Shown here piece after piece: positions 50,430-59,029 of a stretch of DNA of 64,000 bases. Position 1 is the stretch's first letter, and each line of letters begins with the position of its first letter. The notes beneath the pieces are model-generated. The model saw nothing but the letters and a program-made list of their open reading frames with translations. It was not told the DNA's origin and ran no database searches. The translations under genes and the position numbers were made by a program. Source of the stretch: Desulfosporosinus nitroreducens (GTDB taxonomy: Bacteria > Bacillota > Desulfitobacteriia > Desulfitobacteriales > Desulfitobacteriaceae); assembly GCF_023897015.1 (NCBI RefSeq), contig NZ_JAMHFY010000013.1, forward strand, positions 84,119 through 148,118. The letters are read 5' to 3'.

Positions 50430-51548
50430 TTAAGTTTTCTTTAGCCGATACTGATGAAAGGTCTTGACCTTTTTGACGGCAGGCCGATGTTGAGCTTTGA
50501 CAGAGGTCCTAAGTAAATTCTTTTGGATGCGACCCTTATAGAGAGATGTCGCGACATGTCCGGTAATAGCTATGGAGGTTAATCCTAAAACTCCAAGCCC
50601 AATCGCGTCCGTGTTAACTTTTGTGCCTCCGGGGAAGGGAATGTCGGGCAAGTGAACGGTGAACGGGGACATCAAATCCGGATAACCGGGTTCTGTGCAC
50701 CCGATACACGGCGTATTACAGCCGATCGGCCAATTGATATGGTCATTCCAACGACGAATCGGGCAGTCGGCATAGGTGACTGGTCCTTTACAGCCGACAC
50801 GAAAAAGGCATTCCTTCTGTCCAATTTCTGTGGCAAAAATCCCTTGGTCATAATAGCGCCTGCGAGGACAGCGGTTATGGATGGTTTCTCCATAAAATAG
50901 TTTTGGCCGCCCATATTTTTCAAGTTCAGGTTCACCATATAAGGCTAAATGGAGTAGGGTCCCCATAATCCAATCTGGATGGGCAGGACATCCTGAAACG
51001 TTAATGACTCTCCGTTCAGGAAGGATGTTCTGGACGCCAGTTGATTGGGTTGGGTTAGGGTAACCGGCAACCGGGCCGCCGTAAGTGGCACAGTGTCCAA
51101 TAGCAACCACGTATTTTGCCTTTAGCCCTAGGCGTCGAACAAGTTCCAGCCCTGTAACTAGTTTGCCGTTCTCATAAGCAACATGGTTATAATGACCGCC
51201 GTCACGTTGAATCATAGATCCTTGGACAATGAGAATATATTCATTGGGCATTTTTTCATACGTTTCCTGAAGAACTTGGTAGGCAGCATCTCCTTGAGCT
51301 TGCATCATGGTCCAATCATAACGCCAATCGGTAATGTTGGTGAGGATATCTGAAAAGGTAGGTGTCCAAATATTATCAAGGGAGATACTATCTCCGGTAC
51401 AAGTGCCAGTCTCAATCATGACCACAGGAAGTTTTTTAACCTCACCAGCTGCTACGGCTTCTGCTAGAGGAGGAGAGATAAGCTGATAAAAATTCCCTAA
51501 TACAGCACCTTTGACCACTAATTTCAGAAAGTCACGTCGGCTTAACAT
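50430..51548 (-). CDS. [NiFe] hydrogenase small subunit, Tat-exported
   Basis: Fe-S relay subunit of 372 residues. The Tat signal is SRRDFLK at residues 3-9, so the dimer faces outward. ATG 51548 follows AAGGAGG; the upstream ATG lacks this. The first proximal-cluster motif reads TCTGDS, with Cys50 followed by Asp53 where most enzymes have CTGCS. The other proximal cysteines (GHC, SGCP) and the medial and distal ligands (ending WPIGCNTPCIGCTEPGYPD) are present. Asp ligation resembles that of the actinobacterial-type (group 1h) enzymes, which however lack a Tat signal. Confidence 0.92.
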   Translation of the reverse strand: MLSRRDFLKLVVKGAVLGNFYQLISPPLAEAVAAGEVKKLPVVMIETGTCTGDSISLDNIWTPTFSDILTNITDWRYDWTMMQAQGDAAYQVLQETYEKMPNEYILIVQGSMIQRDGGHYNHVAYENGKLVTGLELVRRLGLKAKYVVAIGHCATYGGPVAGYPNPTQSTGVQNILPERRVINVSGCPAHPDWIMGTLLHLALYGEPELEKYGRPKLFYGETIHNRCPRRRYYDQGIFATEIGQKECLFRVGCKGPVTYADCPIRRWNDHINWPIGCNTPCIGCTEPGYPDLMSPFTVHLPDIPFPGGTKVNTDAIGLGVLGLTSIAITGHVATSLYKGRIQKNLLRTSVKAQHRPAVKKVKTFHQYRLKKT

Positions 51549-51628
51549 ATTTAATCCTCCTTGAAAGGTTATTATTTCCAAAAAGAGAAGATTAAACTCA
51601 ATTTTACATAAATAATGTGAAAATAATA

Positions 51629-51657
51629 TTGACTAAACGGCTAAAATAAAGTAAGAT
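51629..51657 (+). promoter_or_regulatory. Promoter of tRNA-Thr
   Basis: TTGACT (51629-51634), a 17-nt spacer and TAAGAT (51652-51657) lie about 18 nt before the mature tRNA 5' end. Confidence 0.65.
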
Positions 51658-51675
51658 TACTATCGTCCGTAAAAT

Positions 51676-51750
51676 GCCGATGTGGCTCAGAGGTAGAGCA
51701 GCTCACTCGTAATGAGCAGGTCGTCGGTTCGATTCCGACCATCGGCTCCA
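51676..51750 (+). tRNA. tRNA-Thr (anticodon CGT)
   Basis: A full cloverleaf: acceptor GCCGATG/CATCGGC, anticodon stem GCTCA/TGAGC around CTCGTAA, T-loop GGTTCGATTCC, and encoded CCA. The anticodon CGT reads ACG (Thr). A tyrosine-recombinase fragment and prophage debris follow directly, so the 3' end of this gene is a probable attachment site. Confidence 0.95.
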
Positions 51751-51763
51751 TAGGAAACTTAGA

Positions 51764-51789
51764 CCCCGCAAGCGATTGCGGGGTTTTTG
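51764..51789 (+). terminator. Terminator of tRNA-Thr
   Basis: CCCCGCAA (51764-51771) pairs perfectly with TTGCGGGG (51776-51783) around GCGA, followed by TTTTTG. Confidence 0.9.
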
Positions 51790-51894
51790 CATTTCGTGGA
51801 ATTGGCTCATTTTTACTTATCGTTGCAATAGCGTTGCAACCCAGTTTTTTACGTTGCTGCAACGCCTTTTTTCTTTTTCTTTGGTCTCAAGTGG

Positions 51895-52077
51895 CTATCT
51901 ATTTTCGAGGCTACTTTTTCTTTTTAGTTTTCTTCGGACTCGGGTATAGATTTTAGTTGTCCTTATGTCAGTGTGACCGAGTAGCTCCTGAATAATTCTT
52001 AAATCCTCTGGCTTCTTCAGGAGAATCGAAGCAAAAGTATGGCGAAGAGCATAAAGTTTTGATGAGGGATCACACAC
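51895..52077 (-). pseudogene. Tyrosine recombinase (integrase), C-terminal fragment
   Basis: About 60 residues remain, with [21 protein letters not shown] and the nucleophile Tyr in KIYTRV. These are the last catalytic boxes of phage-type integrases. The N-terminal part is missing and unrelated sequence follows upstream. Lying 145 bp from tRNA-Thr, it looks like the remnant of the integrase that used this tRNA. Confidence 0.75.
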
Positions 52078-52088
52078 TTAATTAAGAT

Positions 52089-52528
52089 ACAGACGGAGGG
52101 ATTGCCCTTCCTACGGATGCTACATGGTCAGATATACTTGCGGTAGTGCCAGGGATTAAGACGGGGAAGAAGTGGGCAATCGGTGTAAAGTCAACTACTA
52201 ATGGTACTGACTATGGATACGGTTCTTATGGTCTGCTAGAAGTTACAGGGTTGACGTTTAGGCCCTCAGCTATATTAGCTACCAAAGAGACGACAATTAT
52301 GCCATAGGGGTTTACGCGAATACAGGGGCTATCATGCTGGATTTTTTTCATAACGGTACAAGCTGGACACATTCAACTGCAACATTAGTTACTGCTATGT
52401 ATATCGGAAGAAGAATTTATTTCGACAAAACAATTGGAAACGTAATACTAGACAAAGCTTAAATGCGTGGTGGCGTTAGAGAAACAACGTGGGAAGCAGA
52501 TTTTGTATCTTATGTCGAACTAGCGTAA
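52089..52528 (+). pseudogene. Prophage tail-fibre-like protein remnant
   Basis: Two or more frames carry pieces: DGGIALPTDATWSDI with YGLLEVTGLTFRPSA (stop at 52305-52307), then GAIMLDFFHNGTSWTHSTAT in another frame. A final segment ends YVELA (stop 52526-52528). The GLTFRPS-type segment is reminiscent of tail-fibre repeats. Internal stops and a frameshift show decay. The assignment is tentative. Confidence 0.5.
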
Positions 52529-52783
52529 CGAGTACCAGAAACAGTAGGAGTTATTCAGTTAGAGTACGGACAGTATCGACAAGACTTTGCAGAGTGCAAC
52601 GGGTATAGGGTTAATCCTGACACGTTAGCAGTAGAGTTTAGCTATCCAGATCCGAATTTGCCACCAGAGGAGCAACCTGAATCAGTTTATCAAGTGCCTT
52701 TGAGCGAGGAAGTAGGCGGTCTTAAATCCTTAGTGTTTGACCTAGACACAAGATTAATGACGATAGAAATGGGAGGAATGTAA
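52529..52783 (+). pseudogene. Phage tail-module fragment (XkdW-position)
   Basis: An open stretch without a credible start codon begins directly after the preceding stop in the same frame: GVIQLEYGQYRQDF, SYPDPNLPPEEQPESVYQ, DTRLMTIEMGGM. It sits where xkdW-like genes occur in PBSX-type phages. It may be the end of a longer reading frame cut by the TAA at 52526. Confidence 0.4.
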
Positions 52784-52784
52784 C

Positions 52785-52994
52785 ATGACAAACTTCGAGA
52801 AAGCTAAGTTCTACTATGAAAATAAGTACACAAACGAGGCTGGACTTCAACGCTGTGTGGGTTACGGATTTATTTCTTATGCAGAGTATTACAGTGTTAC
52901 CAAAGATAAGTTATTCCTTAAATCGGAAGTTGTAGCGGGCAAACTTAGTGTAATTGATTATGAGGCAATTACAGGAGAAGCTTACACAGTGTAG
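52785..52994 (+). CDS. Small phage protein, XkdX-like
   Basis: A 69-residue ORF starting at ATG 52785 after GGGAGGA. The C-terminal VIDYEAITGEAYTV matches the pattern of XkdX-family phage proteins. XkdX-type genes typically follow the tail-fibre and XkdW-like genes, which agrees with the order here. Possibly an intact survivor of a decayed prophage. Confidence 0.55.
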   Translation: MTNFEKAKFYYENKYTNEAGLQRCVGYGFISYAEYYSVTKDKLFLKSEVVAGKLSVIDYEAITGEAYTV

Positions 52995-53348
52995 TAGACA
53001 TCAGACGCATTATGTGGAATCGATGTTTACCGATAAACACGCTTTTAATTTGGCAAAGTGCTAGCGATGAAAAAGATTTTGGGCGACCCCCTAATAATCT
53101 GGTCCCTGGAACGTAATAAGTTTTGTGGAGAATTAAACTGTAGGGAATACCTGGGAAATTATTTATTTATCCTGTAGCTTATACGGATGCACAAATATTG
53201 GAAGCGCCGTATAATAAATCAGGATATAAGAGTCGTAGGCTCACACCTGCACTAATCCACCTTTGTAGGATGCACTGTATACTATATGTTCCGATCGGCA
53301 GTTGTGGCAACAGCTGCCGATCATCCTTTACGTTAGGGGGCGATTGCT
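52995..53348. other. Decayed gap with one strong hairpin
   Basis: No supportable gene. GATCGGCAG and CTGCCGATC (about 53293-53322), extended by TTGT/AACA-type pairing, form a long stem before the next ORF. There is no T-run. Confidence 0.45.
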
Positions 53349-53561
53349 TTGAGAAAACAGTTTAAAAATAAACTGATAGAACAGCTTAATTTAAATCTGG
53401 ATTTCTTGCTTAATGCCCCAGAGGTTAAGCAGGAACAAATTGAGCAACTTCTTGAATGTTTAGCACTAATCGATCAATGCATCGATCAGACTATGCTACT
53501 AACTATCATTGAGGAGTTAGATGGGCAACTTCCACGGGCTGAAAATCCGTTGAGCAATTAG
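53349..53561 (+). CDS. Hypothetical 70-residue helical protein
   Basis: Not recognised. The TTG start follows AGGGGGCG. The sequence is mostly amphipathic helix, rich in Leu, Gln and Glu (KLIEQLNLNLDFLL, EQIEQLLECLALIDQ). A perfect terminator 12 nt after the stop supports it as a real transcription unit amid decayed DNA. Confidence 0.55.
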   Translation: MRKQFKNKLIEQLNLNLDFLLNAPEVKQEQIEQLLECLALIDQCIDQTMLLTIIEELDGQLPRAENPLSN

Positions 53562-53572
53562 GTAAAGGTATT

Positions 53573-53605
53573 AAAATAACCGTCAATGTGACGGTTATTT
53601 TTTAT
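53573..53605 (+). terminator. Intrinsic terminator after the 70-residue ORF
   Basis: AAAATAACCGTCA (53573-53585) pairs perfectly with TGACGGTTATTTT (53589-53601) around ATG, then TTTATG. Confidence 0.85.
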
Positions 53606-53771
53606 GGGTAACAATGTTATGTGATTAGATAAGCTTCACAACAGACTCATTATGCGCAGTAAGGAGATCATGAGAATAACGCCCGGAAAGGCGTTATTGG
53701 ACTAAGTATTGCTTTCGTTTTTCGTTAGTCCTACTTGCATGTAAAACCTCTTTGATTGAACTATTCCTGCA

Positions 53772-54108
53772 TTTGACGAAGTTATACAATGCACCAGTCC
53801 TTATAACTGAAGTGGACACTCTTAATTCGAAGACCGAAGCTCAACTCAAAAAAACATAATATTTCAAAAGCCGTAATCGTTGGTGGGACAGCAGTAGTTA
53901 GTCAAACCATCGAAAAGTATCTGAAAAGGCTTAGTATCTCTGTTGATAGGATCGCTGGATATACAATGTACGATACCGCAATGCTAATTACAGATCGTTT
54001 CCTGCAAAGGATAGTCTTGCTGGATTCTTTGTTGCAGGGGATGAGTATACGGATGCACTAACTGTAGCTCAGGCAGCCGCCTCCTACTGTTTACCGATCT
54101 TACTTTAA
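53772..54108 (+). pseudogene. Cell-wall-binding (CWB2) repeat protein remnant
   Basis: Fragments in several frames match CWB2 repeats: NAPVLITEVDTLNSKTEAQLKK, then KAVIVGGTAVVSQTIEKYL and VDRIAGYTMYDTAMLIT, then FFVAGDEYTDALTVAQAAASY ending LPILL. This is one and a half repeats with at least two frameshifts. Intact members anchor surface proteins to wall polymers. Confidence 0.65.
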
Positions 54109-54837
54109 AAACAGCCTTGCGCCAATTGATCGCATTTGTATTCGATCTACTACCGAATAAACCCAAGAACAAAGAATCGCTGGTCAACTACACAACTGGA
54201 TTATTGAATTGCCCAGTTATATCAAGGTTTTATTTGCACAACTGCGCGGAACGTGCATGTGAATTGAAACCTAGTACCGAAGCTTACAGTGAGAGTAAGG
54301 AAAAAACGTAATCTGACTCTTATTCCTTGTGCAAACCATAATAGTAATCATTGGTTACGTAGCCAGCCCTAAAACAATGCTCCAAATGTAACTAATTTCC
54401 ATTAGATGAGAATCATATCCTTGGAATATGAAGTTTTGGGTTTATAGGACTCAGCCAATGCAAAGGCCCTCTCAGAGGCCAGCACTACTTGCGCTGTATA
54501 AGATATATTTTACCTTTGGTTCAGAATAGGTGGTAACAAATTTATGCAAGAAGATTGGACAGTTATCGGACAGGTAATGTTTTTTTTAGTAAATGACTAT
54601 TTTCCGGTGAAGCAACTAAAAAAAATATGTCGGAATTCATTACATTGAAAATGAAAGTCATTTCCCCTTTACTGAGTATATTACAATATCAAATAATTTG
54701 CTCCTTGCGGCTTGATGATAGTCGGCGATAATGATACTGTTTCATGTTTTGTGGACTATCATGACCATGTAGGGAGATACAACGCAACGCCTAGAAATTT
54801 TCCTGAGGGTTGTTTAAGTCTGTATAAATATTCATCT
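54109..54837. other. Decayed stretch without a supportable gene
   Basis: Short open frames exist but none has a ribosome binding site plus recognisable product. One (about 54543) starts MQEDWTVIG and stops after about 34 codons. It appears to be degraded accessory DNA. Confidence 0.45.
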
Positions 54838-55025
54838 ATGCAAGATTCTTTTTAGGGAAGGCAATTATTTTGGCACTTCCTGAGATAGGTTCTGGGGGCT
54901 CGGGTTCCTTTTTTGCTTCAGGTTTTAAAGCATTCTCAATGGAACCTTGCAGCTTAATCTTTCATGCCAGCGTATACATGCCATAGAGGCGCTTTGAAGT
55001 GGCAGGATCCGCGTGGCCAGCTCTT
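54838..55025 (-). pseudogene. Second tyrosine recombinase, C-terminal fragment
   Basis: On the minus strand GHADPATSKRLYGMYTLA carries the final GH box and Tyr of an integrase. An in-frame TGA follows, then a Pro/Glu/Lys-rich tail (EAKKEPEPPEPIS). It differs in sequence from the fragment at 51.9 kb, so two integrases have decayed here. Confidence 0.5.
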
Positions 55026-55767
55026 CGCGGGTACCGTCAAGAGTTTTTCGCAAAATTAATATCTGCTTGGTTAAATAATTTAGTTAACGGTGACCCCACA
55101 TTAAGACTTGATATGGGGGCTGAGGATGCTACCGTGCGACACGTTTCTAGACACATAAGAAAATCTAGACATTGGCCATTGAAAGGTTTTCTTTAATACT
55201 CCGACAGGCATTAGATGTATGAGCTTTGAATTGTCTGAAGCTCGGTGAAGTCGCATGAGAATTGCCCTATGGGAATCAAACCCTGTGGGAAACCCATCCA
55301 GAGGTGGTTGGCGCGATCTATAGTGCGGAAGTCTATAAAACACCTATGGTAAGAATGTAGCTAATAACTACCGACGAAGTTCCGAGCGTACGGGGGATTA
55401 TCCGAACTGATAGAAATGTCAGACAATTAATTGATTGGTAGATGAGGGTTAGTAAAACTGGTAGCCCTGAAAACCCTTATGATGTTACAGGCATCATCAC
55501 GTCTACAAACCCAGAGGAACTACCTAAGGGTATATGCACAGATAGAGATGTTGGAACGTGGTAAGCGAAGAATAGTGAGGTCTTATAACCAATGAACTAT
55601 CCCCTTCGTGAAAGTAGGGTCACAGTACCAATGAAACCGTGATAATAAGTGGTGGAGGGATAGGCCCAAGTCAATCTATTATAAATGAAAACTTACTACC
55701 ACATAATTATTCCATAGGTTCTGGTGAGACTAAAAGAGGCTAACCTCGAAAGGAGGTGTTGCCGACT

Positions 55768-56625
55768 ATGGCTACCACTACCGCGAATACCAAGTTGCGC
55801 CACAATGAATATTATGGGCAACAAAGTAACTTTGATAAATTGTATAAAAGAAGTCTTAATGGTGCAAATTTTAATAAACTATACGATAAAATTGTAGAAG
55901 AAAACAACATTCTGTTGGCCTATCGAAATATCAAGGCTAACACAGGAAGTAAGACAGAGGGCACTGACGGTTTAACTATCAAGGACATTGCAGATATGAC
56001 AAATGAACAGGTTCTTACAATGGTAAGAGGAAGATTAAAGCGCTACACACCGCAATCGGTCAGACGGATAGAAATTTTAAAAGACAATGAAAATTGCGTC
56101 CTCTCGGTATTCCCACTATGTCCGATCGATTGATTCAGCAGTGTATACTTCAAATTCTTGAGCCAATCTGTGAAGCGAAGTTTCATAATCATAGCTATGG
56201 CTTTAGACCCAATAGAAGCACTGAACATGCTAAAGCCACAATGGCCAAGATGATTAACATACAGCACCTACACTTTGTTGTGGATATAGACATATTAGGC
56301 TTCTTTGATAATGTAAACCATGGAAAGCTTCTTAAACAGATGTGGACTATTGGAATTCAGGATAAAAACCTTCTCTGCATTATATCAGCTATGTTAAAGG
56401 CGGAAATTAAAGGAATAGGAATCCCCACTAAGGGAGTTCCTCAGGGTGGATTATGTTCTCCGTTATTTTCCAACATAGTCCTAAATGAATTAGATTGGTG
56501 GATTAGTAATCAATGGGAAAGTCTTGAATCTTCATACCCGTATGTCCGAAATGATCACAAACTTAGGGCGTTACGCGATAGCACAAAGCTCAAGGAATGC
56601 TACATCATTCGGTATGCAGATGACT
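55768..56625 (+). pseudogene. ltrA: Intron A reverse transcriptase/maturase, 5' part
   Basis: Starts at ATG 55768 after AAAGGAGG. Palm motifs read TEGTDGLTIKDI, a frameshift near 56093 (one lost base before LRPLGIPTM), then SYGFRPNRS, VVDIDILGFFDNVNH, GVPQGGLCSPLFSN and finally YIIRYADD. Intron B enters immediately after the YADD codons at 56625/56626. The reading resumes at 61010. Confidence 0.85.
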
Positions 56626-57173
56626 GTGCGCCACGAAGGCGCGTTCAAGCGACAGAAACTGTCGCTTGAATAGCAGCCATGCTGCACAGAAGATGAGGGT
56701 AGGCCCCTCGGAATCGCTATACAGGTAGAGATTTCAAACCACCTTAAGCTGCTTTGGTCAAAAGCCATGGTAGTGAGCGTTAAGGAAAAGGCGAGGCTTG
56801 ACCTCGTCAGGTATGTGCTATGGAGAAGAATACAGATGAACCGCTGATAACGTGTCGAAAGCGTAGGAACGTCATCAAAACCGGGAGGTAGTCGTTGGCC
56901 CGGGATAAGTCTGGAGGAAACCTGTTTACTGTCCAGGCGGTGGCCGGCATGAAGGTGGCTTGAACATAGCATAGGCTTTTGTGTGGAACGTGGGAACCTG
57001 CACTTCGATGCTAAGAGAAAAATTCAAGTGGAAGACCCACAAGGATGAAAGTATCGATGCGGAGTGCAGGGGCGGAACAACCTGTAGTAGTGATGAGACT
57101 TCGTAATGGATGTGGAGGCAAAGGGGTTGTGTTATCCAGTTTTGAATAGCGGTCAACCGCAAGGGAGGAACCA

Positions 57174-58421
57174 ATGGACGAAACAAAGTCTTATGAAATC
57201 TCCAAACATGTCGTGGTAGAGGCATTTATGAGAGTAAAAGCGAATAAGGGTGCGGCTGGTATCGATGGAGAGGACCTAGAAACGTTCGAGGCCAATTTAA
57301 AGAACAACCTCTATAAGATTTGGAACAGGATGTCATCCGGTAGTTACTTTCCACCAGCCGTGAAGGCGGTGGAAATACCGAAGAAAAATGGCGGAACGCG
57401 CATGCTTGGAGTGCCAACGGTGGCCGATCGTGTAGCGCAAATGGTGGCGAAAATCTATTTTGAACCAAGGGTAGAACCCTATTTTCATCCCGATTCATAT
57501 GGATACCGTCCGGGTAAGTCTGCTATTGACGCACTCAAGATTACTCGCCAGCGATGCTGGAGGTATGATTGGGTACTAGAATTCGATATTAAGGGGTTGT
57601 TTGATAATATTGACCACGAATTACTAATGAAAGCAGTCTACAAACATACGGACAATCCTTGGGTTATTTTATATATTAAAAGATGGCTTAAGGCACCTTT
57701 TCAAATGCCAGACGGAACAGTCGAGGAACGGACGAAAGGAACTCCGCAGGGTGGAGTCATTAGTCCGGTTTTAGCAAATCTGTTTCTTCATTATGCGTTT
57801 GACAAATGGATGGAAAAGTACCACCCAAACAAACCGTTTGCTCGATACGCAGATGATGCTGTGGCGCACTGCCGTAGCAGACAAGACGCCGAAAGACTAC
57901 GGAAGAGTTTGGAGACACGGTTTGCAGAATGTGGTTTGGAACTTCATCCGATAAAAACACGTATTGTCTACTGCAAGGATGATGACCGGCGCGGAAACCA
58001 TCTTGAGACAACCTTTGATTTTCTTGGATATACATTTCGCCCAAGGAGATCAAAGAACAAAGATGGAAAGTTCTTCATAAACTTTACGCCAGCTGTCAGC
58101 AACAAAGCAAAGAAGGCTATGCAACAAACAATACATGACTGGCGCATGCACCTGAAGCCAGATAAATCTCTGGAAGATTTGTCCCACATGTTTAATCCCG
58201 TACTAAGGGGATGGGTCAATTACTATGGACGCTTTTACAAGTCGGAAATGTACTCTGTACTTAGACACATGAATCGAGCGCTGGTTCGATGGGCTAGACG
58301 TAAATACAAGAAACTAGAAATACATCAACGGCGGGCAAACGCTTGGCTTGGCAGAGTTGCTAGACGCGAGCAGAAGCTATTCGTTCAATGGCAAATGGGG
58401 ATTTTGCCCGGGGCTGGATAA
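57174..58421 (+). CDS. ltrA: Group II intron B reverse transcriptase/maturase
   Basis: A complete 415-residue protein starting at ATG 57174 after GGGAGG. The reverse transcriptase domain has KGAAGIDGED, SYGYRPGKSAIDAL, EFDIKGLFDNIDHELL, GTPQGGVISPVLANLF and the catalytic FARYADD. The maturase (X) region follows with FDFLGYTFRPR and HMFNPVLRGWVNYYGRF. No HNH endonuclease domain is present, typical of several bacterial intron classes. All key residues are intact, so it may still be active. Confidence 0.93.
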   Translation: MDETKSYEISKHVVVEAFMRVKANKGAAGIDGEDLETFEANLKNNLYKIWNRMSSGSYFPPAVKAVEIPKKNGGTRMLGVPTVADRVAQMVAKIYFEPRVEPYFHPDSYGYRPGKSAIDALKITRQRCWRYDWVLEFDIKGLFDNIDHELLMKAVYKHTDNPWVILYIKRWLKAPFQMPDGTVEERTKGTPQGGVISPVLANLFLHYAFDKWMEKYHPNKPFARYADDAVAHCRSRQDAERLRKSLETRFAECGLELHPIKTRIVYCKDDDRRGNHLETTFDFLGYTFRPRRSKNKDGKFFINFTPAVSNKAKKAMQQTIHDWRMHLKPDKSLEDLSHMFNPVLRGWVNYYGRFYKSEMYSVLRHMNRALVRWARRKYKKLEIHQRRANAWLGRVARREQKLFVQWQMGILPGAG

Positions 58422-58424
58422 TGG

Positions 58425-58444
58425 GAGCCGGATGAGCCGAGAGG
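58425..58444 (+). other. Domain V of intron B, 5' segment
   Basis: GAGCCGGATGAGCCGAGAGG is the first 20 nt of the catalytic hairpin. Joined to TTCAAGTCCGGTTC at 60956-60969 it gives exactly 34 nt: 8-bp stem, 2-nt AG bulge, TGAGCC/GGTTCA stem and GAGA tetraloop. Confidence 0.8.
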
Positions 58445-59029
58445 GTGCGCTGTGTCATACGTAGAAAGAATTGTCCGGTTACCGGATCAAAGTCCTTGGA
58501 AACACTTTGAGAACAACACCTTACCTGAATTCGAAAGGAAGAGGGAACAAGAGCATGGTGATAAAGCGCGGATGATTTGAAGATTGTGTAGAATCAGGTT
58601 GCGCAAGTTCTGTCCGATACGGTTAAAGCTAGACTGCCTAAACTTAAATTACCAGTGATGGAAGCTCACATCTGAGGATACACAATCTAAATGCTCCTCA
58701 CTTATGGCATATCCGAAATAGCGTTTCTTTCGGAGAAATCCAGAGTCATAAGACATTGAACAATGAGTTCAAGCAAGGTAATGAGTGGGAACCTAAGTCG
58801 GACTATTACGTTCTTCCTGCGCAGAACATGGGATTCCCTAAGGGAGGCGACTTCTATGGGAACGGAGTCTTCGTAGTATCCAACGTGGCGGTTGTAATGA
58901 CCGTTGCACAGGCGGACTTTAATATATGCCGCTGGATCGTTTGTACCACCGAAAGGGTAACCGAGTATGCGGGAGATCAGGAGAAGGAAGACAGGTGGTT
59001 ACGATATCAATCGCTTGGAGGTATGCGAA

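Noticed and set aside
51721..51750. A second att copy of the tRNA 3' end within the window
   Set aside because: I looked for a repeat of the tRNA 3' end downstream and did not see one before 64 kb; the other end may lie outside.
54117..54311. A 64-residue ORF after the CWB2 remnant
   Set aside because: No ribosome binding site and no recognisable product; it lies in degraded DNA with frames open on both strands.
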